Assembly (NCBI GenBank): GCA_020465985.1
Contig: JAANYP010009665.1
Coordinates: 697,001 to 761,000 of the forward strand
From: Centrapalus pauciflorus
Lineage: Eukaryota > Streptophyta > Magnoliopsida > Asterales > Asteraceae
Direction of reading: 5' to 3'
DNA length: 64,000 nt
Shown: piece after piece, positions 44,198 through 58,300 of the stretch
Layout: the number at the start of each line of letters is the position of its first letter
How positions within the stretch are numbered: position 1 is the first letter of the stretch
Made by a program: the position numbers and the translations under genes
The notes under the pieces: generated by a model
The model's database searches: none
The model's input: the letters and a program-made list of their open reading frames with translations, nothing else
Told to the model about the DNA's origin: nothing

Positions 44198-44518
44198 AAT
44201 TAGTAGCTTTTATTTATACAAGTTAGTATCTTTTATTTATAATTTCATTTAGACATTCTAATACATTAAATACTAGATTTTCAAATGATTTTTTATTTTA
44301 TTAGATAATTTTAGTGTAACTTTTAGATTTATAATCAAATAGTTTACTGTGACTTTGAACTTAAAAAGAATTTGTGCTTAAAACGGATATAATTCTATAA
44401 CTTTATTTGTTTTTAAGCATATAACAGGTAACTGTGGACCGAACCACGGGTAACCGAAACCGAAAACACGGTTCACATGTTAGCTACTAACCGAGCCGAA
44501 TCGAATCGGGCACACCTA
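43996..44518. mobile_element. hAT-type MITE with internal (TA)n
   Basis: About 523 bp opening TAGGGTGTTCAAAC and closing GGGCACACCTA, with AACCGAACCGAACC words near the left and ACCGAACCACGGG near the right. (TA)n lies at 44147-44194. The 8-bp duplication is no longer clear. Confidence 0.55.
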
Positions 44519-44822
44519 TGTGCTAAACACCTCGGTGTATAAAATCTATATATGTGAATGCGATGGTTTTCTATTTGAATAAGAGCCTCCCTTTTGACTT
44601 TGGAATTGGATTAGATGCGTACAATTACATCACATCCTACTTGTCGCCTTGTTGGAGTTTTGCGTTTACATATTAATTAATATATACTTCTTATCCTATG
44701 TGTTGTTAATAATAATATATTATATATTCTTGTTGGAACTTTCTAAAATAATTTAATTTTTTAATAAAAATATATTATATATTTATATTCATGCTCATCA
44801 ATGATACAATTTGATAATTTAA

Positions 44823-45010
44823 AGTGCCGTTTGAATTTTAAGAATTTATATGATAGGATTCGAAAATGAAAGGATTGTGAAAAATCTGATTGAGAAAGGA
44901 TAACGATAAAAGTAGAATGAATATAAAATGGTAAATGAAAGTGATTCTTTTTTTTTTTAACATGATAATAAAGTATTTTTAAATTCTAATCTTCCGAACC
45001 AAACGGGACC
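44823..45010. mobile_element. Short PIF-type MITE
   Basis: 188 bp with ends AGTGCCGTTTG and CCAAACGGGACC and TAA on both sides (44820-44822 and 45011-45013). Confidence 0.65.
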
Positions 45011-45013
45011 TAA

Positions 45014-45648
45014 AGGTGTCGTCGACGAGGAGATGGGTCGATAGGAGTGAACAAAAACACCGAAAACCGAACTAAAATAAAAAACGTTAGTTTGGCTTAT
45101 GTTTTTTTTAAAAACACAAATTTCGGTTCGGTGTGGTTTTCATTCGAAAACCAAACCAAAATTATGGGACAGCACCAAAATTTTATCTTTCTAGTACTCT
45201 CTAGTGATCCCAATTTCCTAAGTTTCCATGCAAGTCCTTTGAAATTAAGTTTATATTTGATTGTGTTTTATTAATTAATTATAATCGTGTAATTATTTTA
45301 ATTAACTTATTTGAATGAAGATTTTAAGTTTAAACAGGCAATAAAATTTCCAATTTAGATAGGTAAAAAACAAAAAATGGAAAAATAGTAAAAACTGAAC
45401 AAAAAAATTGTGAAAAAACGAGAAACCAAACCGATGTTCAATAAAATTTCCAATTTAATACATAAATAATAAAATTTTAGTCCTTATAGGAATTAAAATA
45501 TGCTGTTTTTTTTTACCATTTTAAGTAATTAATCATATCCAATATGCATAAAATTAAGCCGATGTTCAATAAAATATTATACTTAACGTTAACGTCTAAA
45601 AAGTTAAAATATTGTAAATGATAAGAAGTTCAAATGAAATACACTAAT
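45014..45648. other. Spacer with a decayed hAT MITE-like piece
   Basis: At 45046-45170, GAACAAAAACACCGAAAACC and TTCGGTTCGGTGTGG are the worn ends or core of a hAT-type MITE without a duplication. Nothing else recognised. Confidence 0.4.
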
Positions 45649-46313
45649 TAGTTTTTAGAGTAAATGACATTTTTGGTCCTTGTGGTTTGATGGTTTACCC
45701 CGATTCAGTCATTTAAGCATAATAAGGTCAAATTTCATCCCTATTTTGCTAATTTTGTGCCCTTTTAGTCCCTCGTCCGTTAAACTTAACGACACAACCG
45801 TTAAATTTGTAAGAATGACATTTTTACCCTTTTCATTGAGACGCTTTTAGTCCCTATGGTTTTATTATTTACCCATTTATAGTCCAACATTTATTTTATT
45901 TTATTTTATCTTTATAATTATATTATTTATAGATTTACTTAATTTATTATAAACACACTTATTTTATTTATATATATACTTATATTTTAATATTTTATTT
46001 ACATTTTCTATTGTTCGTATTTTATTTTAAAATTTAACTTTTATTTTAATTTAAATATATATTTCTTTACTAATTTATTTAAAGTTCATCTTCTTTATTA
46101 ATTTTAATTTTTATAATATTATTGTTGACATTTATATATGTAATTTTGTTAGTTGTGTAATTGTGTTTAAGTAGATATAATATCGTCGATATTTTTCTTC
46201 TCCAAAGTCACTATTTGTTCAAATATCTTCCAACCTAATCAATTATCGACACATAAATTATATACATATGTGAATATACTTGAAGAAATAATGACATTGG
46301 AAGATACTTGAAA

Positions 46314-46887
<574 letters not shown>

Positions 46888-46891
46888 TTTG

Positions 46892-47311
46892 GGTTCAAAT
46901 GAGTACCACTAGTTTTGCGGAGTACCGGAGGTACCTCGCTTAAAATCATTTTTTTTGAAAATTTTTTTCATAATCATGTTTAAATTAATAATAAAAGACT
47001 ACTTGTAAAAAATCACACCTAAACACACACTAGAACTTTGTGAAACGTGCAAGTTCACATGAACTGCACTGTTGTGAACGTATGTTCACAGCTAAACATG
47101 TTCACATGAATTTTTTCACGTTCACATGACTTTTAAGAGGCTAGAAAGTGTGAATGTGTGTAATCTTTTACGAATAGGCTTATATTATTTGTATCTAAAT
47201 TAATATGAAAAAAATTACAAAAAAAAAAAAAAACTTTTTTTCGGAGCATGTTCACATCTTAAACCCGTGTGTTCACTGGTACTCACGGTACTCTGCATTT
47301 TTTAGGTACTC
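46892..47311. mobile_element. Hairpin element family 1, copy E
   Basis: Left arm GGTTCAAATGAGTACCACT and right arm AGGTACTCACACGAACC pair. (TA)n tracts lie on both sides (46791-46885 and 47328-47372). The middle differs from A, D and F and shares CTTGTAAAAAATCACAC with copy C, so it is a second subfamily. Confidence 0.8.
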
Positions 47312-47322
47312 ACACGAACCAT

Positions 47323-47376
<54 letters not shown>

Positions 47377-47378
47377 AT

Positions 47379-47751
47379 GGTTCGAGAGAGTACCACTTGT
47401 TACGCAGCGCACCAGAAGGTACCACACTTAAAAATATTTTTTTTGAAATTTTTTTTCACAAACATGTTTTAGTTAACATTATAAAGATCATATGTAAATT
47501 TCACATGCATTCACATCTCATAGCTCCTAAAAAATGATGTGAACGCACACTTACATAAATTTGAATATATGTGAATATGCATTTATGTGATGCGTGATTT
47601 CATGCACTTAGAGTGTTCGGATTTGCGTGAAATTTACATATGATCTGTGTAACGTTAATTAGAACATGTTTATGAAAAAAAATTCAAAAAAATTACTTTA
47701 AAGGGCGGTACCTTCTGGTGCGCCGTATAATGAGCGATACTCACTTGAACC
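47379..47751. mobile_element. Hairpin element family 1, copy F
   Basis: Left arm GGTTCGAGAGAGTACCACTT and right arm GATACTCACTTGAACC pair. (TA)n lies at 47328-47372 and 47758-47827. The flanking words TATAGAATATGG and CCTAAATCTATA suggest the arms include a TATAGA end. Confidence 0.85.
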
Positions 47752-47755
47752 TAAA

Positions 47756-47831
<76 letters not shown>

Positions 47832-47926
47832 CAAGACATAAATTATATAATATACACATAAACATTATGTGTATTAAATTATATACACATAAATTACACA
47901 CACACACACAGACATATATATGTGTG

Positions 47927-47973
<47 letters not shown>

Positions 47974-48755
47974 AACGCATATAATATAATTTATGTGTTG
48001 ATAATTGATTAGGTTGGAAGATACTTGAAGAAATAGTGACTTTGGAAAGGAAAAATATCGACGATATTAAGTTAAACACAACTAACAAAATTACATATAT
48101 AAATGTCAACAATAATATTATAAAAATTAAAATTAATAAAGAAGATGAACTTTAAATAAGTTAGTAAAGAAATATATATTTAAATTAAAACAAAAATTAA
48201 ATTTTAAAATAAAATACGAACAATAGTAAATGTAAATAAAATATTAAAATATAAGTATATTTATAAATAAAATAAGTGTGTTTATAATAAATTAAGTAAA
48301 TCTATAAATAATATAATTATAAAGATAAAATAAAATAAAATAAATGTTGGACTATAAATGGGTAAATAATAAAACCATAGGGACTAAAAGCGTCTCAATG
48401 AAAATGGTAAAAATGTCATTCTTACAAATTTAACGGTTGTGTCGTTAAGTTTAACGGACGAGGGACTAAAAGGACACAAAATTAGCAAGATAGGGATGAA
48501 ATTTGACATTATTATGGTTAAAGGACTGAATCCGGGTAAACCATCAAACCACAAGGACCAAAAATGTCATTTACTCTAGTTTTTATTTGGTGAATTGTCA
48601 ATTCATATATTGTTTACTTATTGGTAATTGTTATTTTATATTGAAAACTTGTTATTTGTATTTGATGAGTCAATGAGTCATATTTCTATATTTGTTTTTA
48701 TTCAAGTTATTTAATTATTATTATTATTATTATTAATATTAATTATTAATTATTA

Positions 48756-48789
<34 letters not shown>

Positions 48790-48791
<2 letters not shown>

Positions 48792-49007
48792 GTTAATTGC
48801 ATAGATAGTTCTTTAACTATTTCCATATTGCAGTTATCGTCCTTTTTTCGAAAACGTTGCAATTTGGGTGTTTTATGTACCAAAAAGTTGCATTCAATGT
48901 CCTTTCTAACAGAATCCGTTAAATGTCTGTGTTAGGTCAAGGGCATTTTCGTCTTTTTAAGGATAAATGACCTTTTTTGTAATTTATTATTATTATTTTC
49001 ATTATTT

Positions 49008-49086
<79 letters not shown>

Positions 49087-49986
49087 TACAATGTTTATCC
49101 AACTTCATCACAATTCCAGATTTCTAATCATTTCATTTTTATGAACATTCAAATCTGGATACTCAACCAAGGAATGAAAACCCTGAATCAAATTTGGAAC
49201 ATTCATCAACTTTCAGTCTCAAAAACGAGATATCGACAACGGAAACCAACATTTTAAAATGATTTCATACTCAGCAACATTACATCCAAACATGGAGAAA
49301 TAAAAAACCAGAAACCAATTCGAAATGTAGAAACTTTAAGATCCAAAACCCAGATCTAGACCTCAAACAAAACCCACAGAGGAAAATTTTGAAATATGGT
49401 ACCAAGCCGACGAACACATTCAGATTTCAAAACCCAGATCTAGATGTGCAACCTCCGGCTTCCTCCACCACTGTCGCGACTCATCACCTGTTTCAAACTT
49501 TAGTTTCTTCGATTCCAGATCTGGTACCAACCTTCGGCTTCCTCCACCTCTGGTAGCAACCTCCAGCTTCCTCCACCGCCGTCGACGCTGGTTTTGAACT
49601 GAGCTTCGTCATTGACGAAGGCTTGTACGGTGGAGCCGTCAATGAAATAGCAAAGACCTGATGTAGAAGACGAAGTAGATGGACGAACAATCACACACCG
49701 TTCAAAACCAAGGGGTTGTGCTAAACTGCAAGGGAGGTGGCGGCGGCAGTGGCGACGGAGCAGATAAGGGAGGTGGCGGCGGCGGAGTAGATTAGGAAGG
49801 CGGAGGTGACGGCGGAGCAGATTAGGAAGGGGCAGGCGGCGACGGAGAAAACCAGATCGTGGTGGTGATTGTCGTCGGTGGTGGTGTGATGTGCTTATGG
49901 GTGGTGGCTACTATGGGTTGAATTTTGAAGATTAGGTTTATGATGATAAATACAAAGGGATGTGCCTGCAAGTTGTTTTTCTTTTA

Positions 49987-50030
<44 letters not shown>

Positions 50031-50239
50031 AAATAATAAGAAAAAATTACAAAAAATGTTCTTTGTCCTTGAAAAGACGAAAATGCCATTGACTTAACGG
50101 CACCATTTAACAGATTCTGTTAGAAATGACCTTAATTGCAACTTTTCGGTACATAAAACATCCAAATTGCAACGTTTTCGAAAAAAGGACGATAACTGCA
50201 ATTTGGGGATACTTAAAGGACAATCTATGCAATTAACTC
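48790..50239. mobile_element. Mutator-like element with inverted ends and GC-richer core
   Basis: The ends AGTTAATTGCATAGAT and its reverse complement open about 290-bp inverted arms that include TTTTTTCGAAAACGTTGCAA and run into (ATT)n at 49008-49085 and (AAT)n at 49985-50028. TTATTATTA flanks both ends, but the site is a TTA microsatellite, so the 9-bp duplication is ambiguous. The core (about 49090-49980) is GC-richer with GGCGGCGGAGG-like words and a duplicated AACCCAGATCTAGA, unlike its surroundings. It may be captured host sequence, as in Pack-MULEs. No transposase. Confidence 0.75.
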
Positions 50240-50676
50240 TTATTATTATTATTATTATTATTACTACTACTACTATTAAAACGTATTGACATAACAAAAT
50301 ATTAAAATTAAACAAAATAAAATATTAAATTTAGATCAAACGTATTAACGTAACAAAATATATTATTTTAAATAAAATAAACTAGAACATAAATATAATT
50401 CATTAGTTCTAATATTTATAAAGATTAATAAATACAATATATTATTTCTTACATCTTTAAATATTAATAAATAGATAAGATTTAAATCTACATCCAAATT
50501 AGATCTTATATATATTTATCTATATATCTAATTAAAAATATATTATTTGTTTATTTATAAAACTATTAATATATATTAAAATAAATACAAATCATATACA
50601 AATTAACCATTAACCAATAAAGTATAAACAAATAAAACTTTAATAAATAAATTGAATACATAAAAAGATGCATAAA
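50240..50676. other. AT-rich spacer, nothing recognised
   Basis: (ATT)n, then low-complexity AT sequence up to the target duplication of the solo LTR. Confidence 0.5.
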
Positions 50677-52387
50677 TGTAACACCCACAATTCTCACACA
50701 AATACCACGTCAATTAATAATCATAAGTGGCAATATCACAATCATCTCAAGGTACACATGTCACAGGATTAGCGGAAAACACTATTAATTAAAACCTTAA
50801 CACATAAGCTGTCATACATCAAGTCACATGCTGATACAACACATACACACTAATTCGTCTCATAAACACTAACTACTGATAGCTAACACAGTGCTGATCA
50901 GGTACAAAATACAGGTAACAGTTCTGAAGTCTAGTATCAAAATGCAGTCAACATACACAACTCTAAACTGCTCGATCTCTACTTCGGCTGCTGCGGCTGT
51001 GACTGCGGTCCCACAGAATGACTGCCTGAGACACGGAAGACTCGAAAACATAAGCTGGACAGCTCGTGAGTACGCGAGGGTTAGACACTGCAGATAAACA
51101 CATATAACATGCACAACATAATGATATCTCAACACATAACACAGCTAGATGCACACACATATCTCTACTCAAAGGGGACACCGTTCCCCGACTAACAGGC
51201 CGCACACAGCAGCGGTTAGCCCACAATAGGCACAGGAGCGACCTGACGATAAACACTGCTGTATATATACAGTCTCATACTTCGTGACTGGTTAGGGACA
51301 GTCAGCCTGCGCGATCACATATCGCGCACACCTTCAACTCAAACACATATAGCACGTATAGGGTAGAATAGGTCATACATGCGCACTATACTCGGTCTCA
51401 TACACAACATATCACAACACATATATATAACTCATAAAAGTTTACGCGCACTTTACAAAAAACTCGAGTACTCACCAATACCCCGAAGCAACATCAAATC
51501 CAAAATCTCTATCACGGGTAAGAACGCGGTCGACTCGAACCTGTAATTAGCACGGATCTCAACAGATTAATATAAACCTGACCGATAGATAACAAATCCC
51601 AAACATATTTGTTATACGCAAACACAACCTACGGAACCACCCCGAATAAACGACCGGTGCCCCGAAACTGACCCGACCACCCTGCCACGATCGCGGACCG
51701 CGCCCAGGACCGCGCCCGCGCCCGCATCACGGTCGCGCCTGGCCCATCGCGGCCGCGCTCACGCAATGTGCAGGCCTGTGCTGTTCGATTTTCATGGCAG
51801 AAACCAGGGAATAAAATCCCCATAGCCGATTTCCAGCAGCCAAATCACTTAGAAAACTCATGTACCATAAATCATACAACTTCAGTACCAAACTCACGGA
51901 TATCACAACATAAACACACGAATTTTAGCAAACCAAAACCATGAAATTCTTACCTTGAGCTCAAGAACACCAAGAGGAGGAAGATGACCAATTCAATACT
52001 CAAATCAAATTTTGATGATCTTTGCTTGCTGCTCCAGAAAACCCACGCACACACACCCAATCTCAGATTCTATTTTTGGCAAAAAGGGAGAAAAGAGAGC
52101 CTTAGGTCAAGGCACACACATATATACGCTTTCTATAATTAGAAAGCTCGAACCCGCCAAATCCGAACCAGATATCACTTTTTCACAATTAATATCATTT
52201 GGACCCAATTAAATCCGCGATCTCATAAATAATAATAATCCACTAATTATTAACCCGGAGACACGTATCACTCGGTCTCAACACGTTAATTCCACGAAAC
52301 GGGATTTAATTGGAACAACGCAATAATATTAAAATAAAGAGCCAGTAAATTAAATCCACGTACCAGACTCAAATCCGGGATATTACA
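50677..52387 (-). repeat. Solo LTR related to the gypsy element
   Basis: 1711 bp from TGTAACACCC to GGGATATTACA with a perfect 5-bp duplication ATAAA (50672-50676 and 52388-52392). Ends, inner words such as GCGGAAAAC, and the CpG-rich block at about 51680-51770 with ATCGCGG and CGGTCGCGC resemble the LTRs at 9507 and 16218, but the sequences are clearly diverged. No internal retroelement sequence remains, so the copy was probably deleted by LTR-LTR recombination. Small frames inside are not genes. Confidence 0.9.
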
Positions 52388-52483
52388 ATAAATTAACTAA
52401 CTAAGTATATAAATAAAAAAAATTTAGTAAATAAATATAGATTTATTTTACAAAATAAATAGGTAAATTAATAATAATGAGAA

Positions 52484-53134
52484 TAGGGATGGCAATGGGG
52501 CGGGGCGGGGATCTCAGTTCCCGTCCCCATCCCCGCTTCATAATCCTCTCCCCCATCCCCGGCCCCATCCCCGTCGGGGAATGAGTTCCTATTCCCATCC
52601 CCGTCCCAATCGGGGATCCCCATCGGGGAATCGGGTTTTTCAAGCTCCTAAAGATTATTTAAATTTAAACTATAAATAGTAATTTAGTATAAAAATATAT
52701 GTAAATAAACATTAAAAAAATTAATTCAAACATATTTGAGGTATTTACATATATAACCTATAATTTGTAATAAAACTAAAACAAAGAAATGGATGCAAAA
52801 CATTTTTAAAAACAATGAAATGAAAAATAACAATAGTATTTTAAACTATAGAAAAGTCATAACAATGATATTTAATATATTATATAAAATGTAATGAATA
52901 ATTTACATTGTAAAGTTAAATATATATAATAATTTATATTAAAACATAATTTATAACCGGGGTCGGGTTCGGGGTCGGGGATTAAAGTGTCTCCCATCCC
53001 CGCCCCATCCCCATTAATTTAAATTGGGGATTCCCCGTCTCCATCCCCATCCCCGGTCAACTCGGGGATTCCCCGGTCAAATCGGGGTCGGGTTACGGGT
53101 TTCCCATCGGGGTTGGGTTTTTTTGCCATGCCTA
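52484..53134. mobile_element. hAT MITE rich in GGGGATCCCC words
   Basis: 651 bp with ends TAGGGATGGCAATGGGG and TTTTTTTGCCATGCCTA, flanked by the perfect 8-bp duplication AATGAGAA (52476-52483 and 53135-53142). Both subterminal regions are packed with short words such as CATCCCCG and CGGGGAT in both orientations, while the middle is AT-rich. Non-coding. Confidence 0.88.
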
Positions 53135-53444
53135 AATGAGAATAATAATAATAATATACTATTTAATAATGAATTAAATCATAATTTATTAAATTAATAT
53201 TTTAAATTTAAAACCAAAAATAAAAAATTAAGAAAAAGGATCAAAATTGAAATACCAAACTTGTATTGAGAGAATGGTTAAATTGTCATTTTTAAAAACT
53301 TAAGAAATTGAAGGACCAGTTCTGCAGGTAAAAAGTGGTTTGAGGAACTGTCACTGTAACTTTAGAAATTGAGGGACCATTTTCATAACTTTGAACAAAT
53401 CACAAGGATCATTTTTGTAATTAATAAAATTTACTGTACGCTTC

Positions 53445-53500
53445 CAATCTACGAGGGTGTTTGGTTTTGCGTCATGATATATAAACACCCTTGTAGATTG
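53445..53500. repeat. Short hairpin with PIF MITE-like ends
   Basis: CAATCTACGAGGGTGTTT at 53445-53462 pairs with AAACACCCTTGTAGATTG at 53483-53500 with one mismatch and a 20-base loop. GAGGGTGTTTGG is the terminal motif of the three-copy MITE family, so this may be a nearly fully deleted copy. Confidence 0.6.
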
Positions 53501-54036
53501 AAAACAAAAATGAAAACCATAAAAAAGTAACTACATTATATAAACTTTCATTAAAAACAAATTTTGTATAAGGTAATTGATTTACAAAACTTACCGATGC
53601 ACCAAATACTAACCGACTTATTTATATTACAATTAATACATCCAAACTTTATAATATAACAATTTAATTATCTTATAATATAACATTTTAACAAACTTTA
53701 TATCTAACAATCTAAGAATGTAACAAACTTTATACTATAACAATATAAGAATTTATATTATAACAAATATAACATTGAAACAAACTTACCATCTCATAAA
53801 CAGGGCGGTCCTAAGTAATTTTATGCCCTGGACGAGATAAAAAATAGTGCCCTTTAAAATGTAAGATACAACATATTATTTTTAAAGGGGTTGAGAACCT
53901 AGTCAAGCCAAGCATCACCCCACGCCGTTTAATATCAAAATATATAAAATGTACATACAAGTTTAACAATTATTATATCACCTAAACAGAAACATTATAA
54001 ATCTATCTTTTATACGAAGAAACCAAAAACCAATTA

Positions 54037-54136
54037 TTGATGTTTCTGTTGCTGTTGCTACCCAAATGTTCCAACTCCTAGACTACAAAAAGCTTTGCTT
54101 TGTTGTTGATGTTTCTGTTGCTGTTGCTACCCAAAT
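54037..54136. repeat. 31-bp direct repeat, 69 bp apart
   Basis: The block starting TTGATGTTTCTGTTGCTG and ending CTACCCAAAT occurs identically at 54037-54067 and 54106-54136. Identity over 31 bases implies a recent local duplication. Confidence 0.85.
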
Positions 54137-55329
54137 ACACAATCAACTCTTTTTTTTTTTTTACTTCAATCGTACCATAACCCCGCACCCACACCCCTGC
54201 TTCTTTTTTCCTCGTTGCTTCAACACTAATTCATTATATAATATTCTACAACGGTACAACTTTATGTCTAGATGCTAATTCAAATACATCTACCACAATG
54301 GTAAATAAACACATAAAGTCTTCTGCACTAAAACAATATACCTTTGCAGTTTATTGGCACATAATAAAGTACACAGGACCAAGAAAATGAAGAAACCCCT
54401 TATTCTTAAATGGTTGAATTCACATACCGCAAAATTAGAAATAGAAACACAATATCAAAACTTATACACAGAATCACAAAAAGTCAGAAACAAATACAAA
54501 GAGAGTCAAATAGATTGAAATGTTATTCACAGAATCACAAAACAAATACAAAGAGTCGAAACTTATTCACGGAATCGCAAAATTAGAAATAGAAATACAA
54601 TATTAAAATGATCAATGGATTGAAATGTTATACTTCTGGTAGACTAGTGAGGCAGATGGGAGGGGACCGCCGTCGCAAGAGGAGAAAGAGAGTCAGAGAA
54701 ACAGTCGTCGGGCAGATGATACCGCCACCGAAGGAGAAAGAAGGACAACCAGCGTCGTCCGCCGTCCGCTGATTGAGAGTTTGAGACAGACGTTGGATGA
54801 GAAAGAGGGTTCGTGACCGGTGAGCGTGGGTGGCCATCGCCCATCCATATTCTACGGTTCTTGCTGACTTTTCATCTTCCCTGACTCTTCGGATTTCGCT
54901 AGGCTCCCTTGAATCGTTCCAGCCGCATCACCGCTTTGGGAATTGGGAGACGGACACTTTAGTTCCACGCACGCAGAACTACACAAGCAAAGATGGAGCG
55001 ATGTACTGGGCTTATAAAAGTCGGGCTAAAAACTAAATCTAGTATAACTTGAATTGGGCTAAAAATTTGTTGCCCCTTTGGTTTTACTACACTGAAAAAC
55101 GATCGAAGTAGTAGATGCCGACAAAGAAATTACGTGATCGATCCACTAGTAGCTGAAAATGATTGACTTTTACCTTTGAACACACGGTTATAATAAGCAT
55201 AAAAATATTGGTAAGGGCATCAAAACGAATCAATGAAACATAAAACCAATCATTTTGCCAGGTTTAACAAGTAAGTCATGTGGGATTTTGAAACCATTCA
55301 CGTAACACACACGGAACATTAGAGGTAAT

Positions 55330-58300
55330 TAGGGGTGTTATCGGGACAAAACCCGGACCGGACCGGACCGAACCCGGTTAGGACCGAACCCAAATGAAGC
55401 AAATATATGAAACCGAGGACCGGACCATTTGAATATTCTTGGTCCCGGTTCGGTCCCGGTCCCGGTTCCGGGTATTCGGGAAAAACCCGATAGGACCAAA
55501 CTAAAAATCACTTTTTTTTTTGGAATAGCAACTATAAATCACATAACAAAGTAAAAGAAACATTCACATATACATTTAATTCATAGCAAACAAACATCCA
55601 TGATATTTAGTGTTCAAACATTCAAAAAAACAATAACAAACCAACCGAAAGTTTTGAATTTTGACAACCATTCAAAAAACCGAATCAAGTCAATAACGAA
55701 AAAAAAAAACATCGATCGCCCTTTATTTTATTCCTTTTCCATCGGGGTCGCGTATTGCTTCTTCAATCTCTACATCAACAAAAAATATAAAGTTAGTATA
55801 TATTATATAATGTTTGAATTCTAGAAAAATATATTGTTTTACCTAATGCGATGTCATCATATTTTAAAATGTCGTCAATATCATCTATTATTTGTTTCCT
55901 TGACTTTCGAACCCAATCTTGTGTGCATACCAACGCCTCCACAATTGAAGTTGACAAACTTGTCCGATACGGATCGAGTACACGGCCACTAGTGCTAAAG
56001 GCGGACTCGGATGCCACGGTCGAGATTTGGATTGCCAAGATATCTGTCAACAAATTGCAAAAAGTATAAGTCTAGTTTCTTTACTTTAGTATATACAAAC
56101 TTAAAATTTATTTACCTTTAGCCATTCGAGAGACAATTGGGAACCGTTCGACGTTCTTTTGCCACCACTTTAAAATGTCAAAATCTTTTGTGTACGTGAT
56201 ATTTCGCTCATTTAAATACCTTTTCAACTCGGTATCCATTGAAACCGAGTTGTTGTCTTCTACATTTAAGAAGTCTCCTAAAATGTCATTTCCTTCGTCA
56301 CAAGGCAATACATCATCATTCTTTTCTTCTTGTGATGAGCCATTCACATCGAATGCTTCTTTGTATCGCATAAAAAAATTCTCGAACTTCTTTTCAACAT
56401 CACGAAGCATATTACTTGCCTTCGTATCAATATCCGACTCCGACATCCGCATTTCTTCCGATACCGTGTACTTAACAAGAGTTTTAAACGCATGCTTCAA
56501 AAATGTGGACTTCATCCGTGGATCCAAGAAGACCGCAAAATACATATAATCATTTAAATTTTCTAATTTACCCCAATATTTGTCAAATTTCTTCCTCATC
56601 TCAATACCCATTAATAAAAAGTTCGGTTTTATTGCCCACTCTCGTAGATGTTTGTCCACATCTAATATTTCTTGGAAAAAAACATGGGCCAATGGCTTTG
56701 AGAAAGCCGACACGATATCCGTTTTCATCTTAAATTTCTCCAAAAACGACACTATGCTTTTGCAAATGTTGAAATCCATGGTTTCCGGAACTCTACTTAT
56801 TTCTCGTCCAAAAGAAATATCAACAACAAAAAATATAAGATTACAAAGTACAATTATATAGAAAAGATATAAGTTACAAAATACAATTAAAAAAGCAACC
56901 GACCTAAAAAACTATAATAATTATAATTATGTACAAATATACAAAGTAAAAAAAAACAAGTACCTTCAAGTTCGTATCTTATGAAGACGTCTTTTAGCTC
57001 TACAACAATTTTCAACATTTCGTATGTCGAATTCCACCGTGTTGGACAATCCCCACACAAAAACTTCTTTGATTGGACTCCACATTCCTTCATACAATTT
57101 TTAAACCTTGCTATCCGTTGAGTAGATAGCCTTATATGTCTAACCGCCTTTTGTATACACTCCACGTGGTAGTTTTGTTCTTTTAAGCCTTCTTTCACAA
57201 TTAGACTCAATATGTGGGCCATACATCGAATTTGAAAATTTTTTCCATCCTCATACATATTTGGCAACTTTTTTATTAAAAACTCGATGGCTTTGTCATT
57301 CGAGGATGCGTTATCAACCGTCATGGTCATAACGTTTTTGATCCCCCACCCATGAATACAATCTAATAATAATCGACATATATCCTCTCCCCTATGACTT
57401 TCAATTACCCGAAAGTTTATAATTCGCTTGTGCATTACCCAGTTTTCGTCTATAAAATGCGCCGTGACAACCATGTAATTTATTCTTTGACAAGAAGAAG
57501 TTCAAGTATCCGTCGTTAAATGGATTGTGTTACTTGGATTGCTTAAAAAAGAATATAATTTTGCTCTTTCTTCAACATAAAACTTTCCGACATCTTTGCT
57601 AACTTTTTGACGTGAAGGTAAGATAAACTTACCGTTAAGAGCGTTAGTGTACTCAACAAATGCCTCATTTTCTACAAACTTAAAAGGTAGGTCACCAACG
57701 ATAAACAAGTTAAGCAACGCCTTTTTTATCCTACCCTCGTCATGTTTCCAAGTCATGACACTGCTACCCTCTACACAAGCAGCCTTATTAAATTGCAAAG
57801 TGGTTTGTTGGATGTTATCCGGATTTTGTTTGCATTTCGGTACATGTTTTTTTAAACTAGACGTCCCGTTACGGTTGGTATCCGCTTTAAGAATTGTAAA
57901 ACAATACTTACATTTTGCATTTTTTCGTTTCACCCCATCATCCTCTTCAATCCAAATTTCGTCGAAATGTTTCCAACTTTCGGCTCGAGTCTTTCCAGCA
58001 TTTGATGGTCTTTTTCTTTTATTAGGTGGCGGATTTTCTACTTTCTCGTGATTTGACTCGTCATTTACATTCTCCGTGTTTCGAGGAGTCTCGTCAATAT
58101 ATTCGTCATCTACCTAAAGAAAAACAACTATAATTTAGGTGGCGAATTAATGTTGTTGTTCTAGTAGACACACACATACATTAGAAAAAGTTTCTAATCA
58201 CATGTGGAGACTCTCACAACCATATCATTTACACCATTTTCATCCAAATTCACAAGCTGAATTGTAATAGCAGAGAACTAAAAAGTGTTACTCCATCACT

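Larger units (their letters stand above)
53143..55321. other. Intergenic stretch with repeat fragments
   Basis: At 53260-53440, words such as GAGGGACCATTTTCATAAC and AAGGATCATTTTTGTAATT look like one arm of another Mutator-like element without a partner. CAGGGCGGTCCTAAG at 53801 looks like a hAT end. At 54620-55050 the sequence is GC-richer with short frames on both strands that match no family I know. No gene is called. Confidence 0.4.

Noticed and set aside
48967..49257. Frame with a long poly-Tyr run
   Set aside because: Translation of an (ATT)n microsatellite in the arm of a Mutator-like element.
50869..51256. Minus-strand frames of up to 97 codons
   Set aside because: They lie inside the solo LTR bounded by ATAAA duplications; LTRs of this kind do not encode protein.
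54628..55036. Short frames in GC-richer sequence
   Set aside because: Mutually overlapping on both strands, with no known family; likely part of a decayed transposon.
56175..56549. Plus-strand frame of 124 codons
   Set aside because: Antisense shadow of exon 3 of the hAT transposase.
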